Shown one piece after another: positions 10,435 through 21,755 of a stretch of DNA of 64,000 bases. Made by a program: the position numbers and the translations under genes. Position 1 is the stretch's first letter. Each line of letters opens with the position of its first letter. The stretch is taken from positions 620,001 through 684,000 of the forward strand of contig JAUCEF010000016.1 in assembly GCA_033558025.1 (NCBI GenBank), in the 5' to 3' direction. The stretch is from Phytophthora sp. 'mugwort'. Its lineage: Eukaryota; Oomycota; Peronosporomycetes; Peronosporales; Peronosporaceae. Under the pieces are notes generated by a model. The model had not been told where the DNA came from. It saw only the letters and a program-made list of their open reading frames with translations, and ran no database searches.

Positions 10435-11071
10435 ATTACTGGGTGGTGCCGATAAATGCTTCCAAGGAACATATTGGTAGCGTAGAACATGGAATAAATA
10501 GCCTTTGAACGCGTTCGAGTGCCCATGTTGTACGTAATTTAGAAAAAAGTAAATGCAGTGATGTTGGGTCTGACGAGTGAGAGAATTGTTGGGGGGCTGC
10601 ATCTTACTGTCTCCCAAAACGTCTTCGTACACTGCTGGAAAAATAGTCGCGAGCGTCTTTTAAATTGTACCATAGCTCGATCGAAAGAGTACAATAAATA
10701 TTGCAATATTTGTATTGGATAATGTATCTTTCAAGTTTTCGATCAGACACTCTAATTGAAGGACGGGTACTGCAGTTACGGAATTCTTGTTGTGAAGTGG
10801 TTCGAATCAGATCGAAACAATACTTGGATGGTGTAAGAAACACCAATTTGCGCTAAGTTCGTCAACTTATTATTATATACTATCTTATACCGGTATTTCG
10901 TTTGCTTGTAGCAATTAATGAAGAAAATTCCGTTTAGTTCTACCCGAAAATTGGTAGAGCAATTAAAATAATGGGTCACTTTCAAAAGGGACAAAATCGC
11001 ATTTTGTTAAAATTGTTTATTCTCGTCGACTGCAAATATTTTTAGTACCAAAACGTAATATTGTAGAAAGC
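10435..11071. other. AT-rich intergenic region
   Basis: No gene seen. It contains small palindromes (AATATTGCAATATT near 10698) and another TATACCGGTATA-type palindrome near 10886. It should hold the 3' end of the transporter transcript and the promoter of the next gene. Confidence 0.5.
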
Positions 11072-12335
11072 ATGGACGCCGAGCGCGAGCGCATCGAGCG
11101 TGCCCGCGCGAAGAACCTTGCCTACATCCAGCAGTAAGCTCCCCTCTCGACCCATTCCATCATCTTCTGTTGATCAATAGCGCTAAATGGACCACAGACT
11201 GGACGAGCGCGAGGCTTCTCAAGCGACGGACGAGCTCTTGGCATCCGCCCTCGTGTCTCCTGCTGGCAATAACGCCAGTGCTAAACGATCTACGCCGTCG
11301 TTAGGGAGATCCAAGGGCAACAGCAGCGTCTATATCACGGGCCTCATAACGTATATGGCCTGCAGACAACTCGGTCTGCAGCCTGTCGGCTAATCAGTGA
11401 GAGTCAATGAGATCGAGAGGGACTGACAGTGGTGACGTGACGTCCGTGCTGCGTGCAGAGGGTATGTGCAACAAGCTGGGCAAGGTGCGGCGCATCAAGT
11501 TCTACAAGGACGAGAGGGGAGGACTCAAGGGCGACGCAGTGGTGACCTTCAGCTCGCGTGCCACGATGATCAAGGCTGTTGACAGGGTAAAGTTAATGCC
11601 CGTTGGTTGGATGATCGTTGTCTGTCCCGAGTGGCTGGTTCAGATTTACTGCACTGTGCAAGATTGGATTTTGTGTGTGTGATTCACGCAATTATCGCTG
11701 GCTCACGTCTCGTACCTTGCTCCACAGCTGAACCACTTTGAAGTCAAGCCGGGTGTGATCATCACGTAGGTGTAGTCTTGTACAGCGTGAACGTGGTTAA
11801 CATGAAGCTCACGTTTTCTGTGTGTTTTTTATCGTACAGGGCAACGGAAGCAACTTTTTCTAACAAGGAAACTAATAATATCTGCAAGGAGGAAAGCGAG
11901 GAAAATGCGGATACAGCTAAAGTAGCTGCAATGAAGGACCTGTTGACTTCATCTGAAGTGTCAGCAGCTACGCCGATGAAGATTGATGCAGTAGACGATG
12001 CGTCGAATCTGGACTTGCCTTCACGCTCCATTATTTTGAAACACGTTTGGAACCCACTTGAAGGAAGCGAGGCCGCTTTTATTGACGAATTGGAAGAAGA
12101 CATGCGGGCAGAGTGCGGCAAACATGGAGCTGTAGACCACGTGCAAATTGTGGCAGATGGGTCGGTGATCGTGCGCTTCGGGGAGCTGGGCGCAGCTATC
12201 TCGTGTCTAAAAGTGATGAACGGGAGGTGGTTCGGTGGGCGGAAGATCGAAGCGCGGTTTGATCAGACCACGGCCGAAAATCCTAGCGATGCAGATACCA
12301 AGGTCGAAGCTTTCCTGGCTGCTCTTGGTGAGTGA
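11072..12335 (+). CDS. HTATSF1: Tat-SF1/Cus2-like U2 snRNP-associated RNA-binding protein
   Basis: Five exons: 11072-11133, 11198-11350, 11430-11586, 11728-11765 and 11840-12335. Together they make a 301-residue protein; all introns are GT/AG and short (64, 79, 141 and 74 bases), and every junction keeps frame. Residues about 64-140 are a first RRM: RNP2-like SVYITGLI, then KLGKVRRIKFYKDERGGLKGDAVVTF, the Tat-SF1 style of RNP1. A Lys/Glu-rich linker follows. Residues about 199-280 form a second RRM of the U2AF-homology-motif type, opening RSIILKHVWNP and containing NGRWFGGRKIEARF, the R-x-F loop that binds tryptophan ligands of SF3B1. The family assists U2 snRNP during prespliceosome formation in the nucleus. 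The protein lacks the long acidic tail of animal Tat-SF1 and is closer in size to yeast Cus2. Its 3' end faces the acetyltransferase gene 74 bases away. Confidence 0.88.
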
Positions 12336-12409
12336 TGTCACTAAAGATGAGGTAAGTTGAAGCAACTGCAGTTGCTATCGAAGCAGCACAGTGTATTTTT
12401 TTTCTTTCT

Positions 12410-13113
12410 TTACTGACGAGGTTGGAAATACGCATCGAACACGACAAAGCGGTTGGGCTGCGGGAAGTGCTCGGTCAGACCAGCGTGCTTCTTCAGGAAG
12501 GCGAAAAGCTTGGGCGACGGTCGATCGTACGCTAGCTGTGCAGGTGTAACGTCTTCCTCTTCGAGAAGGCATTGGAAGAGCTGCAACCCCACGCCGCGAC
12601 GCTGCCAGGCCTCATCCACGTAGAAGTCTAGCACGCAGATTGGGTCCAATTCGGTGTACTCCCCTTTAGGGCTCTATGTAAGCAACAATAATGGTATTGC
12701 ACGCCGTAAGTGTCACGACCACAACAAAATTGCCTTATCTGTCTCAGAGACATGGCTACACAGTTTACCACGTAAAACAGGTGTTTAATCCCGGTCTTCA
12801 GGAATCCTACGACACCGTCGCCATCGTCGATAGCCAGCATTAGTGTCTGCCGCTGCTCTGCTGCCGCGGACGTCGCGAACAGATTGGCTGAGGTGATCTC
12901 ATGGGAGAGAGCTTGGACCTGTGATCGATCGACAGCATGAGGCGTCAGTGACGATCGCCCATCGCACGGGTAATGTCAATGCAAGTACTAGCGCGATGGG
13001 CGGCAGAGGGATGGACGTACGATAGCAGATTTTCCACCGAGTGAATTGATTGCTTCAGACAGCCCTGGATTGCTACTCAGCGGCTCGGGCGCCCGCACTA
13101 CTTGAACCCGCAT
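12410..13113 (-). CDS. ATAT1: Alpha-tubulin N-acetyltransferase (ATAT1/MEC-17 family)
   Basis: Reverse-strand gene of three exons, 13113-13021, 12918-12769 and 12673-12410, with phase-0 GT/AG introns of 102 and 95 bases; it encodes 168 residues. The family acetylates Lys40 of alpha-tubulin inside the microtubule lumen using acetyl-CoA. Signature stretches are GVVGFLKTGIKHLFYV, then after the second splice GEYTELDPICVLDFYVDE, then QRRGVGLQLFQCLL (acetyl-CoA-binding loop), QLAYDRPSPKLFAFLKKH and NRFVVFDAYF. The conserved Asp and the DRPS motif of the active site are present. The protein covers essentially only the catalytic domain and lacks the disordered tail of animal enzymes. Oomycetes make flagellated zoospores, so a role in axonemal or cytoplasmic microtubules is expected (inference). 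The start ATG at 13113 lies 134 bases from the divergent neighbour. Confidence 0.9.
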
Positions 13114-13247
13114 GGCGATCGGCGCGAAAAATGCTTTGCCCGGCCGTTTTCTGTTTGGACTGACGCCATTAGAAACCCCATTACAGCTTCGGCGTTTCTA
13201 TTGGCGAGTCGTGCGGTTCGTAAGACACCACTCGCAACAGCAGCGGC
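13114..13247. promoter_or_regulatory. Shared divergent promoter region
   Basis: Only 134 bases separate the start codons of the reverse tubulin acetyltransferase and the forward CX9C gene. Both promoters and 5' leaders must fit here or overlap the neighbouring gene. No unambiguous initiator match was found. Confidence 0.5.
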
Positions 13248-13543
13248 ATGGGCGCCGAACTTTCCAAGCCAGCCCAGCTGAACCCGTGCGCGAGCGAGAT
13301 GGAGACCTACGTGAAGTGAGTGCCACGCTCCTGCTCCTGAATGGGCTTATTATTGGGAGCTATTGGAGAGGAGGCGACTCAGATTCGATCAATTGACTCA
13401 CGGTGTGGATTCGCAGGTGCGTGGAAGCGAAAACTGCCGAGAGCGGGGGGCTACGTGATGGCGAGGAGTGTGAGAAGGAGAGCGAGGCTTATCTCGAGTG
13501 TCGACAGAAAGTGAAGGAGCTCAAGGCAGCAGTCAAGAAGTGA
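13248..13543 (+). CDS. Twin CX9C (CHCH) protein, mitochondrial intermembrane space
   Basis: Two exons, 13248-13315 and 13417-13543, with a 101-base intron (GTGAGT...GCAG); 64 residues. The protein has exactly two CX9C motifs, CASEMETYVKC and CEKESEAYLEC, separated by about 18 residues, the pattern of the helical hairpin oxidised by Mia40 after import into the intermembrane space. The first motif is completed only by the splice, which supports the intron. The C terminus is Lys-rich (KELKAAVKK). Members serve respiratory-complex assembly, copper delivery or similar small roles. The sequence alone does not tell which member it is. It is too small for most automatic gene callers. Confidence 0.85.
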
Positions 13544-13737
13544 GCACTGGCCTTAGAGGCGAGTTAGATGACGAACAAGACGCTCATCCATTTAAACACG
13601 ACGATTGCAATCATATTTGCGTGTTCATACGCTACGCTACCCATCTCCTATTGCTACGATGCTACTAGTACATTGCTGCCTACCTACTCTATACATATCC
13701 TACCTGGCCTCCTGTCATCCTCTCTCGCCATCGCTGT

Positions 13738-14413
13738 TCACTTCACACGAAGCTCTTGCACGGAGAATCTGCTGCTGTTGTCCACGCGTCGACTCGGCGC
13801 CACCGTTGGATTCGCAGACTCGTCATCGTCACTGTAGCCGAAGCTGGAGGACGCCGTCTTAATGCCGAAGTTATACTTCTTGTTCACGCTGGCCGGGATG
13901 TCGTTCGCCGCATTGTTGCGCACGACGCGTATGGTGCCCAGGCCCCTGGAGGACGAGTTACTGACTCTAGACGACCCCATGGACGAGTTGTATCCGTATG
14001 TCGAGCGCGACGTCTTGTGGTGGTGGCCGTGGTGCTGCCGGCGCTGGGAAAGCACCTGGATATCTTTTGGCATGTAGGCATCCGGGATAAGCTTCTCCGA
14101 ATTGGACAGGATGGAGGACACCGACGAGTCCGTGGCGGTCGACTGCGAGCGTCCGCGCCCGCTCGCCGGCTTGTCGAAGCTACGTGTGAAGTCCTTGCTC
14201 TGGTAGTGCTGGAGGAGAAAGCACGAGGTCACTGGTCAGCAATTGTGCATAGTAGTTAAAGTAAATACGGCATGGGCGCACCAGTTGCGGGTCGCGATCG
14301 CTATCACCAAGGCCGCACACGACGGAGAGGTTGCCACCCATGAGACTGGAGGTTGGTCTGATCTCGACGGAGCTCGATGTATTGTGAGCTCTTGGCAACC
14401 AACATGCCGGCAA
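13738..14413 (-). CDS. Ser-rich protein of unknown function, 5' end uncertain
   Basis: Reverse-strand exons 14413-14282 and 14208-13738 join in phase 0 over a 73-base intron (GTGCGC...CCAG), giving about 200 residues; the first exon has no ATG in frame, so an upstream exon or another start is likely. The protein is low-complexity and Ser/Asn/Arg-rich: SVEIRPTSSLMGGNLS, then FDKPASGRGRSQS, a basic QRRQHHGHHHK stretch, RSTYGYNSSMGSSRVSNSSS and an acidic GYSDDDES near the end. No domain recognised; it looks intrinsically disordered and rich in phosphorylation-like sites. The codon pattern and clean splice make it a credible gene rather than a shadow of the forward frame. Confidence 0.55.
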
Positions 14414-15009
14414 ACAGGCGGTTCACAAAGACTATCCTTCTCTTTTCTCTTCACTTGTCTTCTGTATGTATCAGTTCCCCACCCCTCTCCAATGAAAATG
14501 TGGTGTTTTCGCTTTCCATACATTTATTGGCTTTCTACTCAAAATTTGATTCATCGAATCAGCAAATCGCGCATGGTCGTGTGTTCACTATGACACACAG
14601 TTAAGTACGATTAAATTCATTAGACCGGGCATTATCTACAATACAGTACAATACTGTACCGCTTTGGAAATGTGCGGACAGCACCTAAACTACAGGAAAA
14701 TGACCCGAAAATTCAGAGATCGTCCCATAAATACTGAAGGGTGCTGTAATTACATGACGTTCCGCTTCGTACAGCACACTAACCCAAAAATGCAGGCGCT
14801 GGATAAACATGCAGGAGCGTTGCGCATGATTGGCCAAGAGCAACCTAGACCTACGAGAAGAGTCGGAGTGAATGTGGCGCACATAGCGTATGGGTAGGGT
14901 GGACGGAGTGTATGCCACGGTGGGCCCAATGTGTGACTGGAGGCTCGGAATCACAGAAGTCCCTCCCCCCTTCCACGGAAGTTTCACATTGCCTCAATTC
15001 TCGACTTAC
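14414..15009. other. Intergenic or intronic, unassigned
   Basis: No coding region supported. If the candidate exon upstream belongs to the Ser-rich gene, this would be an unusually long intron for this genome. It contains a small hairpin (CAGTACAATACTG near 14644). Confidence 0.35.
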
Positions 15010-15177
15010 CGCCCAACCGAAGATATGGTGTTTAATAACGCCTAGAGGACCGTCGCCGTCGACTGCTCTGAGATTGAGCTGGAAGCCTTTCTCTAAGGCG
15101 TGGACTGTCGGGGTGGTTATGCACTTGCAGTGCGGCGGAGGAAGCAGGTAGACTTGGACTTGTGGGGAACGACGCAC
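15010..15177 (-). CDS. Candidate exon, unrecognised protein
   Basis: Reverse-strand open frame encoding VQVYLLPPPHCKC, then TVHALEKGFQLNLRAVDGDG and PLGVIKHHIFGWA, stopping exactly at a strong donor site (GTAAGT at 15009-15004). Composition looks like real protein and the donor is excellent, so it may be a 5' exon of the downstream Ser-rich gene or of a separate gene. The start is unknown. Confidence 0.35.
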
Positions 15178-15517
15178 GTTTTGGAATGATTATATTTGTT
15201 TGTTTTTGCTAGCTATGACATGCATGTGCTCATGAAAGCACCTCGTGCTCTCCATGCGCTCCCTTATGGGTAAGCTTCTTTTTTTCTTTTCTTTATACTT
15301 AACCTAAATGTAAGCAACGTTTCCTTTTTCCTAAATTGTTCTGTGCAGGTACGCATCACGTACGTACCTTCGGCGGCTGCCTGCCATGTTCGTCCTGGCC
15401 GTTCAAGGCAGCTCGCGCATGGTGGCTTGCTACATAGGCCGCTGGCGTGCTCGGTCAGCACGCCCGTGAGGGTGATGGCCTAGGCGTGCTGACCGGCACG
15501 CCGTGCTCGGCCTGACA
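15178..15517 (-). repeat. Probable 3' LTR region of the Gypsy element
   Basis: On the reverse strand a purine-rich tract (GGGGAGAGA) immediately precedes TGTCAGGCCGAGCACG at 15517, the expected layout of a polypurine tract and LTR start. The far end cannot be fixed because no second LTR is found in the window. The region holds a GC-rich segment with repeated GCACGCC/GGCGTGC motifs and then becomes A-rich. Confidence 0.45.
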
Positions 15518-15983
15518 TCTCTCCCCGGTTGAGATCGCGTTGGCGACGGCGAATTCCTCAAGGAGTTGCTGCCAATGCGAAACATGTTTGATGTCTTTTT
15601 CGTTCTCCCATGTCGCTTCGTGTTCAGGGCAGACCACGCCATTGGACCAACCATTGACGCTTATGACGTCTCACACGGTTCCTTAGCAATTTCTCCACGA
15701 TGTACAGTTGTTCTTCAGTTTCTTCGTCGACGATAAGCGGAACAGCCTTCGGTATTGGACGGTATAGGAAGTCCGAAACGTTGGTCTTGTAATGCGCTAG
15801 GAGTTCGACATTAAACGTAGGATTGATCCTACTCATTACGTTGGGTAGAATCAGCTTTGCCGCGTTGTTGTTTACCATGCGTTCGATCACGAAAGGACCG
15901 ACTTTCATTGCCGTTAGCTTTGCTTTTTTGAGTTCTGTACCATATTTAACGGTCTTTAAAGATAACTTCTTCGTGTCGAGCAA
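15455..15983 (-). pseudogene. Gypsy integrase C terminus with chromodomain
   Basis: KVGPFVIERMVNNNAAKLIL and RINPTFNVELLAHYK form the GPY/F module. Then EEQLYIVEKLLRNRVRRH and QWLVQWRGLP are the beta strands of a chromodomain, and in another frame ATWENEKDIKHVSHW supplies its C-terminal helix. Chromodomains of this class target integration to histone-marked heterochromatin. One frame change lies near 15640. Confidence 0.8.
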
Positions 15984-16132
15984 TGCTAAGTCTCCCTCTT
16001 TGAAGATGATTTCTTGGTGTTTGTGATCGTAGTACTCCTTCTGTTTGACTTGAGCTTGTTCGAGATTCTGGCGAGCTTTTTCTACGATCTCTTGCCTCTC
16101 TTTTGCAAAGTTTCTCGCGAACTCTGCAATCG

Positions 16133-17315
16133 TTACGTCTTGCTCCGGCTAAAATAGGCCTCTCGTCTCTCAACGACTAGGTTTGACACCTTACACCCTG
16201 TGTCAACCTTAAATGGAGTAAGTTTTGTTGATGCGTTGACGAGCATTGAGTGGGCATACTCTACAGTTCCAAAATAGTTCACCCAATCATCGATATGATA
16301 CGATACCATGCATCTCAAAGCATCTTCAAGTACTAAGTTTTGACGTTCCGTCTGACCATCTTCTTGATCTCTGTGAGCTGTGGTCATACGTAGCTTAACA
16401 CCCATCAGCTTCATAAGAGACTTCCAGAAATCTGAAACGAATTTCGAGCCACGGTCGCTAATAATCACTTTAGGCACACCGTGGTGTCTGACATCTGCAT
16501 CAAAGAAACCTTTGGATGTGTCCTGGGCATCTGCCGTAGTGTAGGTTAGGTGCATACTTTGCGCGTTTTGACAGTTTGTCGATTGCAACTAAGATAGCAT
16601 CAAATCCTTCCGACACCGGCAATCCAATGAAAATGAAGTCCATCGAAACAACTTCCCAGCATTCCTTAGGAATTGGTATTGGCATCAGAAAACCTTTCTT
16701 CTTCTGACTGCTGGACTTCCATCTCGCGCAGATCTCACAGGTACGGACATACTCTCGAACGTCACGATCCATAGTCGGCCAACAATATCATTGCGACAGC
16801 TTTAGGTCGGTACGACGGCTACCCGGATGCGCTGACGTGCTGCCATCATGGAACTCTATGATGACATTCGTACGTAGACCTTTGCGCTTCGGAACACACA
16901 AACGCTAGATAGTATCTCTCTTTGTATTCTTAACGAAGAGTAAACCGTTGTGTTTCACAAACTTTTCCATTTGGGTACCCTGTGTCCATTGTTGCTTGAA
17001 GTTTTGGTCCGACATGTACCCGAGTTGAAACTCTTTCTTCTGGAAAGCGGACAAGTGAACACTCACATAATAAAAATCGGCGCTGTTGACTTGCTCTTGC
17101 GACACACCAATCGAACGACTCTTCTCCCGTAAGTCGACATCGTCGAGAATGAGGTGGGAGGCTTCGACCGACATATGACGTAACACCGGTGATTGAATCA
17201 TCTTCTCCTGCAAATACACTACGTGTTGGTTACAGGGGTCATCACAATCATGAACAGCGTAAGTAACATCGAGTAATGAAGCTGGTTTAGCTTCTAGCGC
17301 GTCCGAATCTGCCAT
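16133..17315 (-). pseudogene. Gypsy integrase
   Basis: From 17315 comes the linker after RNase H, then at 16772 the HHCC-zinc-finger end (REYVRTCEICARWK) and the start of the catalytic core (VVSMDFIFIGLPVSEGFDAILVAI), giving the first Asp. At 16530-16400 in the next frame lie HGVPKVIISDRGSKFVSDFW (second Asp) and MTTAHRDQEDGQTERQN with the catalytic Glu in QTERQN. Two frame changes are needed to read it. Confidence 0.8.
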
Positions 17316-17511
17316 CGGAGGTCACGATAACGCGTCAGCGACCACGTTAGCTTTACCACGCACGTGATGTAACGTAAACGTAAAGGGTAGGAGAAGTGCG
17401 TTAAGAAGCGAGCCATTTTTGGTGATGCGCGAGGATGATGCAACATCCATCAACACGCCGAGCTATCCGTGTATACATCAAACGGACGTCCATGTAGGTA
17501 GTGTCTCCACT

Positions 17512-18744
17512 TTACCGTAGCTGTTTAATAGCTAACAGCTCCTTCCCGTGCGTTGGCCATCCACGTTTATGCTCATTTAACTTCTTCGAAAAGAATGCGA
17601 TCGGATGGTCAACACGATCATAGTTCTGGGACAGAATTCCACCGATGCATCTGAGTACTCCACCCATGCAGTACCCAGATGCATCGGTAGTCACGATGAA
17701 CGGTCGTGTACAAACCGGCAACTTCAACGTTGGCGCTTGTTGAAGTGCGAGTTTGAGCCCGAGGAAAGCATTCTCGTGCTCTTCTTCCCAGGCCCACGGT
17801 GTCTGTGTTTGAGTCAGTGATCTTAGAGGACGTGCAATCTTCGCGAAATTACAGACGAACCTGCGATGGTATCCTTCTAGCCCAAGGAAGCTCAATAGCG
17901 CTTTAATTGATGTAGGAGCCGGATATTTAGCGATTGCCTTCGTCTTACGAGGATCTTTAATCCATCTTTCGACACAATGTGGCCCAGAAACGCTACTTCC
18001 GATTGTCCAAATGAACACTTGGACAGGCGACCATAAAGCTTTTCTCGACACAGTACTTCACAAACCTTGCGTAGATGCTTTACATGCTTTGTCATATTGC
18101 TGGAAAAGATGGAAAAATGCAGATATCATCCAGATACACGACGACAAAGTCAAACTTCTCGAAAAGAGTACGCATGAGCCGTGACCATGTTCCTGACATT
18201 CCAGCCATACGCATAGGTGCAACACGCCATTGATGGTTTCCTTGTGCGTTCGAAACCCAGTATGTAGTCGGCTCGACTTTATCACCAGCATTTGGTGATA
18301 TCCTTGCGCAAGAACAATCAGGATAAATACTTCATACCCAGCCATACGATTAAAGAGTTCCTCAATTACAGGTAAAGGAATTTTGGCTATGATACTTAAG
18401 TGATTAATGTATCGATAGTCAATTACACAGCGTAATGGAATTTTCGAGTTTCCGCTACGAAGCCACTCAGCTCTGCGAGGAAACATCCCTGTCACTGGAT
18501 CTTCTTTGGAATGGCGAAGATGTACGACATCCAGGGTGAGTTTGACAATTCGACCCACCCTTTACGCAAGTTCGCCTCCACAAATTCTTCGAGGGCATCT
18601 TGCTCCATTTCGACAAGCGAAATGGAGGTCTCGAGCTTGGTTTAGCGCCTTTTTTAGCTCTAACTCGAAGTTAACCTCTCGCGACGGTGGGAGGTTATCA
18701 GGTAACTTATTCGGGAAAGCATCCACAAATTCATCAAGAACCAC
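17512..18744 (-). pseudogene. Gypsy reverse transcriptase and RNase H
   Basis: The linker into RT (VLDEFVDAFPNKLPDNLPPS) starts at 18744. The fingers and palm (WLRSGNSKIPLRCVIDYR) follow in the next frame. The catalytic YLDD motif is intact at 18137-18126 but in a shifted frame. The thumb and connection (KLSKCSFGQSEVAFLGHIVS) follow. The RNase H-like segment has PFIVTTDASGYCMGGVL and HPIAFFSKKLNEHKRGW. At least three frame changes break it. Confidence 0.85.
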
Positions 18745-18769
18745 CTTGCGGATAGGCTCAGGAAAATAT

Positions 18770-19190
18770 TCAACTCCTCACTCTCAGTGATCTTAACACG
18801 AAAGACTTGCACATAGTCTCCCTGTTTCTTGTGAAGGGTGAATGTGGGTCCATCGACTTCCACGAAGTGAAATAGTCAGGAATTACGACATCTCCTGTCT
18901 GCCAATTCACTATCAGATTGTACTGGACGAGCCAGGGCTTACCAAAGATCACCTCGTGTGATTCTCGTAACTGCCATTCTACAAGCTGCATGGACGGAAA
19001 TATGTAGCCGTCCATCTTGACGGGAGCTTGAACATGCCGGACTTCCTGTCTAGCAGTCACTCTTCCATCGAACCTTGTTGCTTGTAACTTCCGCGAAATC
19101 AGCACAGTGGTTGCGATACCGGGCTTGATCATGTTCCTATTGGCACCAGTATCCAGTAGAATTCGGACTTCCTTTCCGTTGATTCTTCCT
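18770..19190 (-). pseudogene. Gypsy aspartic protease
   Basis: The active-site motif LLDTGANRNMIKPG is at about 19125-19160 (DTGA codons 19153-19142), followed by GRVTARQEVRHV and the downstream hydrophobic block VIFGKPWLVQYNLIVNW. This is the pepsin-like protease that would cut the polyprotein. The frame is open through this part, then shifts near 18780. Confidence 0.75.
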
Positions 19191-19521
19191 TTCTGGATGA
19201 ACAGATTCGAGCTTGTACTCAGCTGCGCTGTATTAACCTTTTGGTTATCTGACGTACTTGTTGGTTGTGATCAATGCAATACTAACTGCTCCTCTGAGTG
19301 TGATTCGCACATATCAGGTACTTCCACTGGTAGCAATTCGCGCATACCAGTTTCTTCCGTCATGGCAGGTGTCGTTTCCTCAGCTTCAGTACTTACGGAC
19401 TGAATGGTATTTCCTTGCGTCACCAATTACTCTTGGATATTCGCTACACTCATCGTCAAGTGCTCCATGACAACTGTTTCCGTGGTGTCATCAGGGTTGT
19501 CATCATTTTGATTTGCCATGT

Positions 19522-20644
19522 TCATCCTTGCCTGCCCATGACCACGTCGTTAATTCGAATGGTTATACCTAGGTGGGTGCCTTCTGGCTTTCTGCTGCGA
19601 TCGAACAGGACATTGGAGAGCAGCGCTTCCGCATCTGGACACAGGTTACGGCGTATGCACTCATCTCGAGATGGCACATGCACGTTATTAATTTCCATTG
19701 GCTCCGCTGCATCACCATCGTTCGTGTGTTTTTGTTCGTACGCTCGGTACTTACGACACTCTTTGTTTCCATCCGAACGTCCATGGTGAGGATGAGATCG
19801 ATCATAGTTTAACGCTGTTGTTACAGCTTTCGCAAGCGTCTCGCAACGTCGATATTGAACCTCTTCACGTACACTGGACGATAGTCCACGTAAAAAGTAA
19901 TTGATTTTGTCCAGTTCCTCCATATTTGTGACTTGCGTCACTAAGTCGCGAAACTTGCTGACATAGTCAAGCAAGTCTTTGCAACTGCGCTCTTTCAAGT
20001 CGTTCATCTGCTCTCACAGACGCTCACGCAGGTCCTTGGGTACGAACTCGGCTTCCAACTTCATAAAGGATTCGTCGACACTGGCAAAAGTGTCCATTTC
20101 AGCCATGTACCAATATGCAGCACCATGCTTCAGCGTTCCGGCAATCACGGCCAACATCCTTTTCTTCAGGGCTTCATCCTTATAAGCGATACTCTTAGCC
20201 TGAAAATACTGGTCAATTTGCTGTTTGTATAAAGCAAATGAGTCGTTCGGGATACCGCGGTACGTATGTAGTTTACACCTTCCAGTTGAGCTCAGAGACC
20301 TGTTTCATTTTCTAGAGAGTCTCAATGAGCTCGGTTTGCTTTTGGATCGAAGCGATCATACTCTGCATAAGATGTGCAGGATCCGCCATACTTGATACTT
20401 TCGGCTTGATCACTTTTCGAAAACCTTGAAGAGGAACGGGAGATAAAGGGTAACGTGTTAAAGGAATAGATATGCTACTCCTAAGGTTCCGAACGACTAG
20501 TTTTTGTCGGTTCTGGTCTTCTTGGATACCTTCGGTGAGGTTGATCCACCTTCGAGGGCTTGGCAACGCGCTTAGCACGCTTACGGGTCGAGTCGCTCCA
20601 CTTGTGTACGGAGGTTCTTCGCCCACCTCGATTTCTCGCAGCAC
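19522..20644 (-). pseudogene. Gypsy gag region
   Basis: Reverse-strand frames 20644-20312 and 20007-19522 carry the capsid-like part: MQSMIASIQKQTELIETL, then DLLDYVSKFRDLVTQV, INYFLRGLSSSVREEVQY and a retrotransposon-gag pattern with LNYDRSHPHHGRS. A CCHC knuckle is not clearly intact. A frame break lies between 20312 and 20007. The product would form the particle shell. Confidence 0.7.
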
Positions 20645-21017
20645 ACGCTAGATTCCAGTCGAGACGAGGTGGTTGGCGCGATGAAGTTGAGTCCGTGTGA
20701 CGATTAGCATACTCACAATGCGACGTTTCTCTGCGCCACGTTCACAGTCATGAGGTTATGACTCGAGCAAAACCGTATGTTGTCCATCAGAAGGACAAGG
20801 AGGTTCCGTTACCCTCGGTGAGTTTTTGCGTTTGTCTGTCGACGATCCGGGTGCTACAAAGAAAGCGCCCACGGACCTCTACGAGTCGATAGCCAAGTCT
20901 GATAGTATATTACAGGCTTTGGTCAAGCTCGTCAAAACAAGCCCAATCGGGCCAGAACAACGAGACTGCTAGAGAGTGCTGGGCAAAGGTTGCCAAGATC
21001 CACTCGACGTACCGGAC
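20645..21017. other. Junction segment between Gypsy element and tandem array
   Basis: Not part of the 2.9-kb unit and not recognisable as an LTR. A forward frame near 20840-20970 reads DDPGATKKAPTDLYESIAKSD, ending in a stop; no family recognised. The array starts at about 21018. Confidence 0.35.
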
Positions 21018-21755
21018 CTATACAGTCCATACTCTCAGCGTCTCGTTGTTCGTCCCCACCTGTCAGTCGCTGTGGGGTAATCCGAAGGTAAGCAATAATT
21101 CGGTGTGCGATATGGAGGGCTATACAGTAGTCCAGTGACTTTGCTTCCAACGACGCAAGATGCATGCAGCAGCCGGAACCGAGCGCTTGACACCAATGCC
21201 AGCGCCCAAGATACCGGAGATGAGTAGCGGTGACCATACGAAACATCCTGCCGACAATCATGTGTACTGTTGGTTGCAATACACATGACACTGCACATCG
21301 TGAACGCGAGCGAAGGTTAGCATCAAATCCTGTAGGTTGGAGGCCATGGTTGGGTGAGAGCAGTTAAGATGGTGCAGCGCATTGAGGGTGCTTGTGTGAT
21401 CTCTATTACGTTACGCTGCTGAGCGAACAAGCTATTGCGGTACGGCGGATCCTGGCGCGGTGCGTGACTTCTATCTTGTGCTGCCACGCGATCAAGGCCA
21501 AAGACGCAGTCCCACCGCGGAATTTGATTGACACGCACGTGTTTACATCTACTCCCGGTTAGTCTACGGCTGTGTTATTTCGGGACGTATTGTGCCTAGT
21601 GCCACCTCGTAAACGTTTGGCGGACCAGTTGTGGGACACGCCAGTGACACGTCCTACGCTAGGTCAGTGTGTGGCTATTGCTGGTGGTGACCCGGACGTG
21701 TATCGTTGTTGATGTTGGCTGAATGTATATATATAGATGATCCCCTCGCGAGTCA

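Larger units (their letters stand above)
15455..20644 (-). mobile_element. Ty3/Gypsy retrotransposon with chromodomain, degraded
   Basis: Reverse-strand remains in the order gag, protease, reverse transcriptase, RNase H, integrase, chromodomain define a Metaviridae-type LTR element of the chromovirus kind. Every domain is recognisable but split by frameshifts and stops. A 3' LTR start is likely at 15517; no 5' LTR is found before the tandem array begins at about 21018, so the 5' end seems lost or replaced at that junction. Confidence 0.85.
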
